This document shows positions 1 to 9,001 of a DNA stretch of 64,000 nucleotides, one piece after another. Every line of letters begins with the position of its first letter. Position 1 is the first letter of the stretch. The stretch lies in the NCBI GenBank assembly GCA_001599935.1, contig BCIJ01000040.1, positions 13,518-77,517 on the forward strand. Direction: 5' to 3'. This DNA is from Holtermannia corniformis. Lineage: Eukaryota; Basidiomycota; Tremellomycetes; Holtermanniales. The notes under the pieces are model-generated. The model was not told the origin of the DNA and did not search any database. It saw nothing but the letters and a program-made list of their open reading frames with translations. The translations under genes and the position numbers were made by a program.

Positions 1-1
1 C

Positions 2-1149
2 CTAGCAAGGACAACAAATCAATCCAACGTACGAGTCGTCCTCAAGCACTTCAGAAGAGAACCGAGCCATGGCGTCGCCCAGCCGGGACCTCTCCGACCG
101 GTGCGGCGCGAAGTGGCGGTCGGCGCCGTACCGGTGGATGAGGCGGGGTATCTGCCTATACAAAATCAGCAACAGCCGTGACAAAGTCGTTACTCACATG
201 CGTTGACACAGGACTCGGAGGTGACACTTGGTGGTCGAAGCCGTCGACTTTGCCGACACCACCGGCGTGATGAACCCGCCCATGATCAGCAACCCGTTCG
301 CCGCAGGCATACCATTGGGCAGAGTGACCGGGAAGTCCAGCTCGAAGGGCGCGTTCTTGCCCTCGTACGCGTGACTCCAGTTCTGGATCGGGAACAGCTT
401 GTCGGCAAAGTCCTACAACCGTCAACGTAAGGCGGCGACTTGAGCTATCGGAACTTACGCCGACCTCCTCGCCCGCGTCGGACCCCTCGACCGGAACGTC
501 CAGTAGCGACTGGACGCGAGGGGTGACACCGGTGGACGACGACCCGGACTGCTTAGTCGGCGTGACGAGGAAGGGATTGGTCGAGGCCTTGCCCTTGCGG
601 TTCTTGTCCGACAGCTCGGTCGGCGCCGACTCGGCCAACGCGACGTCGTTGTCGGACGCCTCCGACATGTCACAGCGACGACCAAAAGTGGAACAAGCCC
701 AGCAAGCCTTGCGGGTGGGGGCATCGTACGCGCAGAGATAGCCGGAAGTGCGGCAGCGGACGCAGGCGTTGGCGTCATAGTTGGGGCTGCGGAAATTAGA
801 TCAAGACCAGGCCGACAACAACGTACTTGAACAAAACGGCGGGGAGGCTACCCGACTTGGTGGGCGGTGGTAACCACGGCTCCGGAAGATCCACGACTCG
901 GATCATGTCGTGCTGGTGGCGCCGACCAGTACGGATCAATTCAGCAGAGGGCGCAACGAGGACGGCTTCGTTCCCATCGGAACACACGTGGGTCGAGCCA
1001 GTATCCGACTTGATGTCGTCGTAGTCCGTCTTCTTCAAGTCGATAAGGTAGGCGTCACACTCTTCGGCCGAAATGACCTTGAGGGTCATGGAGCGGCGAG
1101 GGGGCATGTCGGCGAAGGTTACGTGGACGGAGGGAGGGGAAGAGGACAC
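2..1149 (-). CDS. Orphan protein with Zn(II)2Cys6-like cysteine cluster
   Basis: Four exons (1149-827, 786-459, 412-198, 155-2) join in frame over three canonical introns of 40, 46 and 42 bp and give 339 residues with a stop at 4-2. Residues about 116-146 carry C-X2-C-X6-C-X9-C-X2-C-X6-C (CVRC ... ACWAC ... GRRC), the spacing of a fungal Zn(II)2Cys6 binuclear cluster. It lies in the middle of the protein and is not preceded by the usual basic N-terminus. A Ser/Thr/Asp-rich stretch follows it. No fungal-specific transcription factor domain is visible, so a DNA-binding role is inference only. Many basidiomycete orphan proteins carry similar cysteine clusters. The start is the first ATG of the open exon; a second ATG 14 codons on is possible. 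The 5' flank is a minisatellite. Confidence 0.7.
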
Positions 1150-1183
1150 AGAGAGCGAGGTGCGAGGCGAGGTGGGGCGAGGC

Positions 1184-1445
1184 GAGCGGGTAGCTGCGAC
1201 GAGTCAACAAGTCTACGCGGCGCCCGCCGACGGGAAGAAAACAAAAACACAAAAAAACAACGTACGAGAGGAAGGGCGGGGAGAGCGGGTAGCTGCAAAA
1301 CTGTCAATGCGGCGCCCACCGACGGGAAAAGAAGAAAAACACGAAAACAACATACGAGAGGAAAGAACGGGAGAGCGGGTAGCTGCAAACAGTCAACGCG
1401 GTGCCTACCGGCAGAGGGGATAAACAGAAAAAACAACACACGGGA
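1184..1445. repeat. Minisatellite, three copies of a 90-99 bp unit
   Basis: Units begin at 1184, 1283 and 1373, each with GAGCGGGTAGCTGC. Each continues through a GTCAA...GCGGYGCC(C/T)ACCG block, an A-rich block (AAAACAAAAACACAAA-like) and ACGAGAGGAA-type sequence. The copies are imperfect and the third is shortened. The array occupies the 5' flank of the minus-strand cysteine-cluster gene, starting about 35 bp upstream of its ATG. Confidence 0.85.
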
Positions 1446-1480
1446 TCGATAACGATTGACTAAAGAAGATCAACACCATT

Positions 1481-2070
1481 CTACCGACAATTCAACATCG
1501 TCAAAGGCTTACTCGAAGAATGAGGAGGTGGTTCGTCCGGGTGGTCAAACGCCTCAGGCTCCGGACTGAACGAGAGGCTCAAGCGGCTGGGACCAGCGAC
1601 GGGTGGCGAGGGAGGCGATGAGGGAACGGGCGGAAGCGGGTCGGAGGGCGGCGACGGGTCGAAAACAGACGCAGAAGGGAGAGCCCGCTTGCTCTCTTGG
1701 ACGAGATGCTTTTCCGGGGAAAAGGGAGAGGTCGAGGGCGGCGCCGAGGGATTGAGGCGCAAATACCGAGGTTCACCTGCTCAAGTCAGCGGCGAGCGGC
1801 GCCTCGAAACCCTTCCACCTCCTTCCCCGCCGCCAAATACGTACCAGCCAGGCCGTTGAAGTGGCCGAAAACCCACTTGATCTGGTTGTCGAACGACAAG
1901 GTCTTCGGTGGCCAAACAAAATTCTCAGCGTCCTTGCCGCTGCGGGTCGCCGGCGAGGGCGCGTACAGGCGGTGCGACAGAAGAACCGAGTTAACTGCGC
2001 GAATGACCAGTTGCTTGTAACCTCGAGGGGGCTTCAAGTCAGTAGGCTGGGATTGGGTGGAGAAGAGCAT
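1481..2070 (-). CDS. Orphan protein, proline/serine-rich C-terminus
   Basis: Two exons (2070-1845 and 1776-1481) join over a 68-bp intron (GTACGT ... CTGACTTGAGCAG) and encode 173 residues. The N-terminal half looks folded, with a short hydrophobic/aromatic stretch around residues 45-75 (IKWVFGHFNGLAG). The C-terminal half is low-complexity Pro/Ser with SPPSPP-like runs and is probably disordered. I recognise no family. It runs in the same direction as the cysteine-cluster gene downstream, with the minisatellite between them. The clean reading frame across the intron supports a real gene, but it could be lineage-specific. Confidence 0.55.
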
Positions 2071-2789
2071 TGAAGGCGACGCGCGCCCACCAAGTGTTTA
2101 TACGGTCGAACATGGGTCAACAAAACAAACCGCGCGGCGCCACCCGACGTTGAAACTCCATCTTTCCCTAGGCCCCTACCTTTGGCGACAACACACCGCG
2201 CTAAAGGAAGGCCCCTCGACAGAGAGCGCAAGGCGGCGGGCGCCGCGCAAACCAACCGCATGGTCCTGGCAGAACCAGCGGCCAAGGCTACCCGCGCGTC
2301 GGCCTAACACGAACCCACGCTGGACCACGAAAGGCCCACCCTCAAACGCTCATGTACACGCCAGACGAGGGCCCAAAACAAACCTAAAGGTTCCCGACGG
2401 CATCATAGACCCTCGAGCGGGCCTGGGGGGGGGATTGTCACGGAGGGTGGTCGGCACGAGGGCAGGCGCCGCTCGAGAGGTCCTCAGCACGCCGCAACGG
2501 CTACTGAGAGTCGTTCTTCGGCGGACGGCATTAGCCGCGTATCCTACAAACCAAACGCCGCCCGCCGCTCGCCTCGCTCGAAGATCGCGGAGCTCGGCGC
2601 GCTCCGACCGCCGTAGCCATACGGCGTCCCGCGCCTCGAGAGATGCATCACNNTTGTACATCCTAACAGTTACCTATTGCTATCGCAACCCACAGACTAA
2701 AGTCAANCCCTCGAGTACTCTAAGTAGTTCTCGAGTACCAGCTAGCTCTGCTCCGCCTAGCGACCTAAGAGTCGTCACGCGTCGCCGAT
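2071..2789. other. Gene-poor flank with assembly Ns, possible retroelement remnant
   Basis: No convincing gene. Ambiguous bases sit at 2652-2653 and 2707. Around 2710-2745 CTCGAGTAC occurs twice as a direct repeat and forms an imperfect inverted repeat (CTCGAGTAC / GTTCTCGAG). This stretch lies downstream, in the minus-strand sense, of the Copia gag relic, so it may be 3' debris of that element. I could not define LTR ends. Confidence 0.4.
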
Positions 2790-3662
2790 CTACCTAAACC
2801 TTCCGCGACTTCCGCCGAGCGCCGACGCCCGTCGTCTCTCAGCAACCGCATCCTCACACGCAAGGTGCCCCGCCTTGCCGCAGTTGTAACAGGAGCGCGT
2901 CTCCTTGCCCTTGCCCTTGTTCTGCTTGGCCGCCCGCGCCAGCAGAACCACCGCCTCCTCTCGCGCAGCCCGTCTGGTGCGCTTCTCCTCCTCCAAGTTC
3001 CATGCCCTTCGGAGCTCGATGAACGTNTGCTCCGCCTCTGGGCGCCGATACCAATCGCGGTCGAAGCCATCCAACCAGGCTCCCAGCGACCCCATGAACA
3101 GGTCGCACTTCTCCACATCTGACCATCGAAGGCCAGCGTTGCCACCGCGAGTGATCAACTCGTTGAACTTGATGAGGTGCTCCTTCATATCTCCCCCCTC
3201 TGGGAGATACATGTTGTTGAGGTCTCGGCGAATGTCCTGCCGATACCCCTTCGTGTCGAGGGAATGCAGCTTATGCAGCTGATCCCACATCTCCCTCGCC
3301 GAGGTGCAGTCGCCGACGTCAAGCTTGAGGACCCCACTAATCGTAAGGCGAATAGTGCCCCGCGCCCGACTGTCCCTGTCCACCCAGGAGATGTACTCCC
3401 GACGCCTCTGATCGCTGCCGATCCCCAAAGGGATCTGTGCGGGGGTCCGCACTGACCCTCGCCCCCTCTCACCAGCCAGCTTCGCCTCCACCGCCACCTC
3501 ATCTGCCTCTTCTGCGTCGCCCCACCTGGGCTTCGGTTCCGTACCCTCCACCAGGCCCATTGTGCCGTTCGCCAAGAGGATATCCTTGAGGGCCTCCCGC
3601 CACTCGAAGAAGTTCTCCATCCCCTCCAGCACTGGAACCTTGGATACGTCCATCGCAGACAT
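2790..3662 (-). mobile_element. Ty1/Copia retrotransposon gag relic
   Basis: A single open frame of about 290 codons. The N-terminal part (MSAMDVSKVPVLEGMENFFE...) and the central block (REMWDQLHKLHSL, then KEHLIKFNELI) match the gag polyprotein of Copia-type LTR elements (UBN2/Retrotran_gag families). A CCHC-like zinc knuckle near residue 260 reads CYNCGKAGHLAC. The last cysteine comes after two residues instead of four, so the knuckle is degenerate, and the frame then runs into unrelated sequence. No protease, integrase or reverse transcriptase can be read downstream, so this is a truncated copy. One ambiguous base (3027) falls inside the frame. Paired LTRs were not found. Confidence 0.8.
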
Positions 3663-3943
3663 CTCACATGCAGATCTTTCGGTAGGGTAGGGAGCTAGAC
3701 AGACTCTTAATCTGTTGGGGCAGTGATCGTTGGTTGCATCGAGGCTCGAGCCGAGCTAATGTAGTTTCGCCCTGGCCTGGCCATAACCCCGATAACGCCG
3801 CTCCTAACCCCTCTGAGAGCTCGTCACTCAACACGTCATAACGTAACGCGCGAATCACATGAAACAGTCGAAAACATCCTTCTTGCGGTCCTTGTTGTCG
3901 GAATGACTTGACCAGCGCTGACACGTCGCTGCAGCTGCTGACG
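3663..3943. other. Intergenic: gag 5' flank and MBOAT-gene promoter
   Basis: Separates the minus-strand gag relic from the plus-strand MBOAT gene. It would hold the 5' leader or LTR of the retroelement if complete. I see no clear TG...CA LTR ends, primer-binding site or TATA box. Confidence 0.4.
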
Positions 3944-5481
3944 ATGCCGCTGAACGCTCTTGCCAGGCTCCACGCGGCTGTGATCGCCAACGCGCAAGCC
4001 ATCACGCGCGAAACAGCACCGCAGCTGCTCCTTCCGGTACTCGTGCTTGGGTGCCAGACGTATGCGTGGACATATCAAGGGACGCGGTGGATCAGGGCCG
4101 CCCTGTGGCCAGTGGTAGTTCTTTTCATGCTGAGAACGTGGGCTGGCTTTCGCTTCGTCGGTGCGTCCGTTGGCGCTCGTTCAACTCGAGCTTACAAAGG
4201 TCAGAGCCGCACCTGCAAGACTTCAACTACGCCATCGGGATCTCGGTATGCATGTTGATGAGGGACCAAGCACGCTTACATGATTCAGGCCATTCATGTA
4301 CGCCATCCTGGGCGCCTGCTCGCACTAACACCACCAGCTCATCATCAAAACGACAGAGTACGCTCTCGCGACGGTACCCTCGCCGCCAGTACAGATACCA
4401 GGCAGGCCGCAACCCTCGCGCGTGAAGCAAGCGATCAACATTGCGATAAATTCGCGCCATGTTGGACTCCCTCCCAACTCTCCGCTCGCGCCGCTCAGGG
4501 TTCCACGGACAAGGCTGCAGCATTGCCTCCACCACCTGCGCAGCGCTTTGCTCCACTATGTCGTCTTTGATGCCGGCGTGTATATGCTGCACGCTTACGC
4601 GCCCGATACGCTCGCAAACCCAGCAGGCTCCTCCATCTATGCGTTCGCTCAAAGCATGGTTGATCGTTACCCACTGGAGGGCGTTGGCACGACAGCGCAG
4701 AAGCTATTCTGGCAAGAAGCGGCCGTTGCGTTTGCCGGCATGGGCATCTACCAAGGCATCTCCTACTTGTACCACCTCTTTGCCGTCATCGCGATTGGTG
4801 CATTCGCGTGGCAAGGCGAAGAATGGCCCCAGTTCTTCAAAAAGCCGTGGTTGGCGACGAGTCTGTTCGACTTTTGGGGCAAGCGGTGGCACCAGGTGAG
4901 TCGTGCTAGTCTCACGCGGTGTGGAGCTGACACTATCTCAGCTCTTTAGGGTTGGTCGCGTCTGCCGTAGCGTACGCATTTAACAAAGCTCAGCATCAAT
5001 TCATCCTCCTCGGCCAGGGTCTGCACAACAACCTGCACCTCCCTTCTCCTTTCCTTCCAGTCTTTGTCTTTGCCCTCTCGGGTATTCTTCACGCCCTCGG
5101 CCCGCTCACAATGCACCCATTCCCCGCTCCACTCCCCATCTTCCTCTTCTTCCTTCTCTCGGGTGTCGGCTGTACCCTCGAACTTGGTTTCCGCAAGCTC
5201 ACAGGCAAGCGGGTTGGCGGGGTGCTAGGGTGGGCATGGACTTGGTTGTGGCTTGGATGGACGGGTAGGAGCGTGACGGAAGCTTGGGTGCAGAGCGGGG
5301 TATTGGCCGGCACGTTGGTGTGGGACAAGGCTAGCATCGTGTCAAACGTGTTGGCGTTGGTGAGTATCTCTGTGAGCTCTTACGACAAGGACTGATATTG
5401 CGCAGCGAGATGATGACGGATCACTTCCCGTCTGGCTCAAGTTCATCTTGGAACTCGGAGCGGGCGCCGCGTTCCTGTGGT
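3944..5481 (+). CDS. Wax-synthase-type membrane-bound O-acyltransferase (MBOAT_2)
   Basis: A multi-exon integral membrane protein. Exon 1 begins MPLNALARLHAAV and holds hydrophobic helices. Intron 4161-4204 joins it to EPHLQDFNYAIGIS, and a later exon reads LIIKTTEYAL. The diagnostic MBOAT_2/wax synthase motifs follow: FWGKRWHQ before an intron at 4895, and FALSGILHALG near 5080, holding the family's conserved histidine. The family transfers acyl groups to alcohols or sterols, and related fungal proteins act in secondary metabolism; the substrate here is unknown. Two oddities: the frame from WHQ through LFR does not connect to the next open stretch (GLVASAVAYAF) without a one-base shift near 4951, and the 3' end flows in frame into PIG-S. 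A 9-nt exon (AIH) between two canonical introns is predicted near 4304-4312. Confidence 0.75.
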
Positions 5482-5525
5482 GTGAGCCGCTCCCGACCGG
5501 AAGATCGCCAACTCACCCTGTTCAG

Positions 5526-7774
5526 TCATCAACAAAGTAGTCTACCGTAACGAGCCCGCAGTCGAGCTCCCACCCAAGCACCAAGTTGACGCAGCCATCA
5601 AACCGAGCCCGTGCACAACCGTCGCCTTTACGCCAATCCCGCAAGACGTCTCAGCGCGCATCGGGCCGTCGCATGCCGCGAGGCGAAACGCACTCTTGTG
5701 CTTTCCGTTGTTGATCCTCCTGGCGCTGCCGCATTGGAATCACACGACCAAGATTGAGCGCTTGGCGTTACCGGTCGACCGGATCGAGGCTTTGCAGTCG
5801 CTCTCGGTGCGTCGCTCGCCTGCGCAGATGAGGCCACTGGCTGACAGTCTCTAGATACCAGAGCTGAAGACCAAAGTCTACCTTACAATTGACGAACGGG
5901 TGTTTCCGACACCTCCACCCGGTCAAACGATCGACCGTGGCTCATTGACGCGCGCACTACTGCGCGACATTCACCTGGCGTCAGATGGCATCATTCATCG
6001 TCAACTTGGGATCAAGGAAGACCGGACCTGGGAGATCGTGACGCGGCTTGATCGCAGTGGGTCATCTAAGAGTTGACAGCGCGTCGCTGACGCTCATGAT
6101 CAGGTGAAGCGATCCCGCCGCTCAGGATACACATCTACTCGTCTGAAGACGTGCAGCATGGCTTTCCGCTCCGACCGTATCTCCTGCCAGAGGCGAAGAG
6201 GATTCCGGTGTCGGACAGGGGAAGGGAGGTATTGCCGATTGGATCATATATGGTCCCTGTCAACCCTTCTCATATCGGCGATCCAATGTTCAGAAGTGAG
6301 TCAGGTTGACGGCGCCGGTGTGCGGACAGCTGATGTCGAATGCTAGATCACCTTGCGAACGCAATCACGCGCCCGCTGATCGCGCTGCTGCCGACTGCAC
6401 CGCGTCCGCCGCCTCTGCGCGCCGTCAAGTATGCTCGAGACATTACGCTCAGTTTTGTCCTGCTGAATGAAGACGGTTCTCAAGGTGCTTTCGTCGAGAG
6501 CTGGGCGATTGACGAGGCGCTGCGTGGTACGCGCTACCGGTTTCTTGGCGTCGCAGCTGACACGATAGAATACATACTGCCGAGCTTGACGCCGCTACGA
6601 GCCATCCACAACTTTACAATCGAATCGCAGGTGCTAGTCCATGCGCCTCTGTCCATCACACCGGTGTGGGGCACATCGCCGCACGACACGCTCTCGACGT
6701 CGTCCTCCCCCGAGAAGGCTGTAGCGCAAGCTATCAATGCTGCGGACGAGCACTTGGAAGAGGTAGCCCAAGTGGCACTGGACAGAGAAGTGGAAGATGG
6801 TCGAGACGAGGCATGGCTGGTGGATCACGAACAGACAAAGGAGTTTGTCAATTCAGAAAAGTGGAGCCTGGGTGAGTTCGAGGCGCTTTACGCTTCGGCC
6901 ATCTAATGCTGGACAGACTCGGGCAGCTCCAACAACCCGGTTTTACGCTTCTTGCTCTTCGTGCCGTCTGTTGCGCACCGACCGATGCGGCTCGCTATCG
7001 CCGGTAGGTATTGCGACGAGATGACGGTTTAGGCTGAGGTGCCCAGACTCGGCCCAATCCTTCCTCTTGCCGCAATATGGTGGTGTAGCATTCTTCAACC
7101 CCCCGCGCGATGTGGCGACCAATAGCTGGCATCTCCCACTCTCGGCTCTCGCACCGGCATTCCACCTCTTCAAGCAACAGCTCTACTCTCTGCTCGCACT
7201 CCCGACTCTGCCGACGCCCAACCCGTTCTCGGCGCCTCCCAGTTCGGCAACCTACACAGGCATGACGCCATTCCAGCTTGATACATTGATGCGCGTCCGT
7301 GCCGAGGAGAATGTAGAAGAGACCAAGAAGACGCTGGCGGGGATCGTCCGGCTCGTCGACAAGATCAAAGAGATGCAGGTCGGCGAGGGCGTTCGCGGCA
7401 AAGTGCTGGCGTCGGTAGAAAAGCTCGAGCAGGTGTGTCGCCAGCTAGTGTGGCCTCGCTGACGAAGCAGGCGTTGAGCGTGGAGCAAGGCTCGACGAAG
7501 ATCAAAGAAGTCTTTGAGCTGTCGCGCGATGCCGTGGGGTTCGCCAACGAGGCGTTCTTCGATCCATCGATGATGGGACTGCTGTACTTTGTGAGTCTGC
7601 CGACCAAGTCTCGAGCCAGCTCTGATAACGCAGCCCGCCGAGCACAAGGCGGCAGTGTATACCCCGCTGTTTGCACCCGTCGCTGTACCCATCCTCGTCT
7701 TCCTGCTCAAAGAGGTCGTATCGTGGAAGAAGAATCGGCGACGGGCGACCCCACCAACGACGTCATCTTTGTAA
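5526..7774 (+). CDS. GPI17: GPI transamidase subunit PIG-S (Gpi17)
   Basis: PIG-S is an ER membrane subunit of the GPI transamidase that attaches GPI anchors to proteins. The N-terminal membrane segment (LLCFPLLILLALPHWNHTT) followed by KIERLALPVDRI is the family signature. Further exons give YARDITLSFVLLNEDG, the conserved LPQYGGVAFFNPP region and a C-terminal membrane helix (LFAPVAVPILVFLL) with a basic tail. Exons join in frame across at least seven introns, several with CTGAC branch sites. No in-frame ATG lies before the first membrane segment. The only in-frame upstream continuation is the MBOAT reading frame across intron 5482-5525. Either the two proteins are fused or the true start exon is one I cannot identify. 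Confidence 0.88.
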
Positions 7775-8241
7775 CATTGCATATGCAGCATCGCGAGCTC
7801 TAGTACAATGCCCCCGAGCTGTGTTTCGTGGACAGAGCCGACAATGCCGTTTGACCGCTCGCGTTTCAGGTGAAAACCCCCGTGGTGTTGAAACACGCAC
7901 CGCCGCACAGCATCGCCGTCTGTCAGCTGCACTCGAGTCCTTGACGACGGTCCGGCGACTGCTTGGAGACGGCAAGGCAGCCTGCACACTGCAAGGAATC
8001 CTTGGGAAGGATGGTTCACCGGGCGATCCCTGCAAAGGGAGAGTTTGCCAACGGATCTGCGCCCCAACCCGTCTGTGCATCCTGCGCAGTGTGAGGTGAT
8101 CAGCACGGACCCAGTGTGGATAGTTGGACAAAAGGGGTCAGGCTTGGCGAGAGACACGCGGGCCATGTCTGCGGCGCTGCGGACGGCGAGTACAAGTAGA
8201 CGGGCGGCTCGTCCCCTTACCCTCCATCAAACAGTCTCGCC
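7775..8241. other. Intergenic, no gene seen
   Basis: It lies between PIG-S and the next plus-strand gene. The long minus-strand open frame here runs across PIG-S exons and introns, has no recognisable domain and is treated as chance. No TATA box or structured RNA was noticed. Confidence 0.5.
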
Positions 8242-8885
8242 ATGGCCATCCTTCTGTCTGTCCCTACGTCCCGCCGCATCTTTCAGACCACGCTTGGGTC
8301 TTCGGCCCTCATCCTCTTGCACGCCGTGTGCAACCTCGCACTATCACTTGCTGGTTCCGGGCACAATGGCGCTATCGAGCCATTGGCGACACACCGAGCC
8401 GAACTCCGTGCTTTGGGGACACTAGCCGTTCTGAGCTTGCTCTGGGTCGTGTTTAGCCTGCTCGAGGAGCGATGCGTGTCTATGACACGGCTCGGCGAGG
8501 ACGAACCGCAGCAGGCAGTGTTGACCACCGTCGGCGTCGAGTGGGTATTACTCACCGTCCTGCACCTGGAATGGCTATGTGAGTCTGACCATGCTCGCAT
8601 GCTTGGCTGACAGCTCTAGCCAACGCCGCCCCGATTCCATACTTCTTTCACGCAAGTCCCGACATCCTGCTCCCTCTGGCCACCGTTGCCGCCCTTGCCT
8701 CCACCATGGCTCTGCACTCGGTCCTCACCATCCGAATCATCGTCCAGCTCTGCTTTGTGCCCGATTCATGGCGCAGCCTCGCCTTCTGGGGCGGCAGCAT
8801 TGGCGCGATTGACTGGTACGAAACACGCCGAGTCCAGATCGAGGGGGGTGAAGATGTCACGCTGGCGTGCGGCGAGAAGGTCTGA
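8242..8885 (+). CDS. Small multipass membrane protein, unknown
   Basis: Two exons join over an intron that begins after LEWL (near 8580) and ends CTGACAGCTCTAG; the protein has about 200 residues. It has four to five hydrophobic segments: after the start (SSALILLHAVCNLALSL), LGTLAVLSLLWVVFSLL, VEWVLLTVLHLEW, DILLPLATVAALASTMA and a shorter IIVQLCFV stretch. The tail SIGAIDWYETRRVQIEGGED is polar. I recognise no family and no signal peptide. It may sit in an ER or organelle membrane, but nothing nearby indicates its role. Confidence 0.6.
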
Positions 8886-9001
8886 CCGCCGATCTGGATG
8901 TCTGTGCGCGGGCGATAGGAGATGTATACTTGAAACGCCGAAAAACTGCGATGGTCGCTCTAGCCTGACTTTTGCTTCTCTTACGACCACATGTCGCCCA
9001 C

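Noticed and set aside
2350..2661. Minus-strand frame in the N-containing flank as Copia pol
   Set aside because: Arg/Ala-rich with no protease, integrase or RT motifs.
7252..8166. Minus-strand open frame of 304 codons opposite the PIG-S 3' end
   Set aside because: It runs across PIG-S exons, introns and the intergenic gap without domain or intron logic; GC-rich codon use makes long antisense frames common here.
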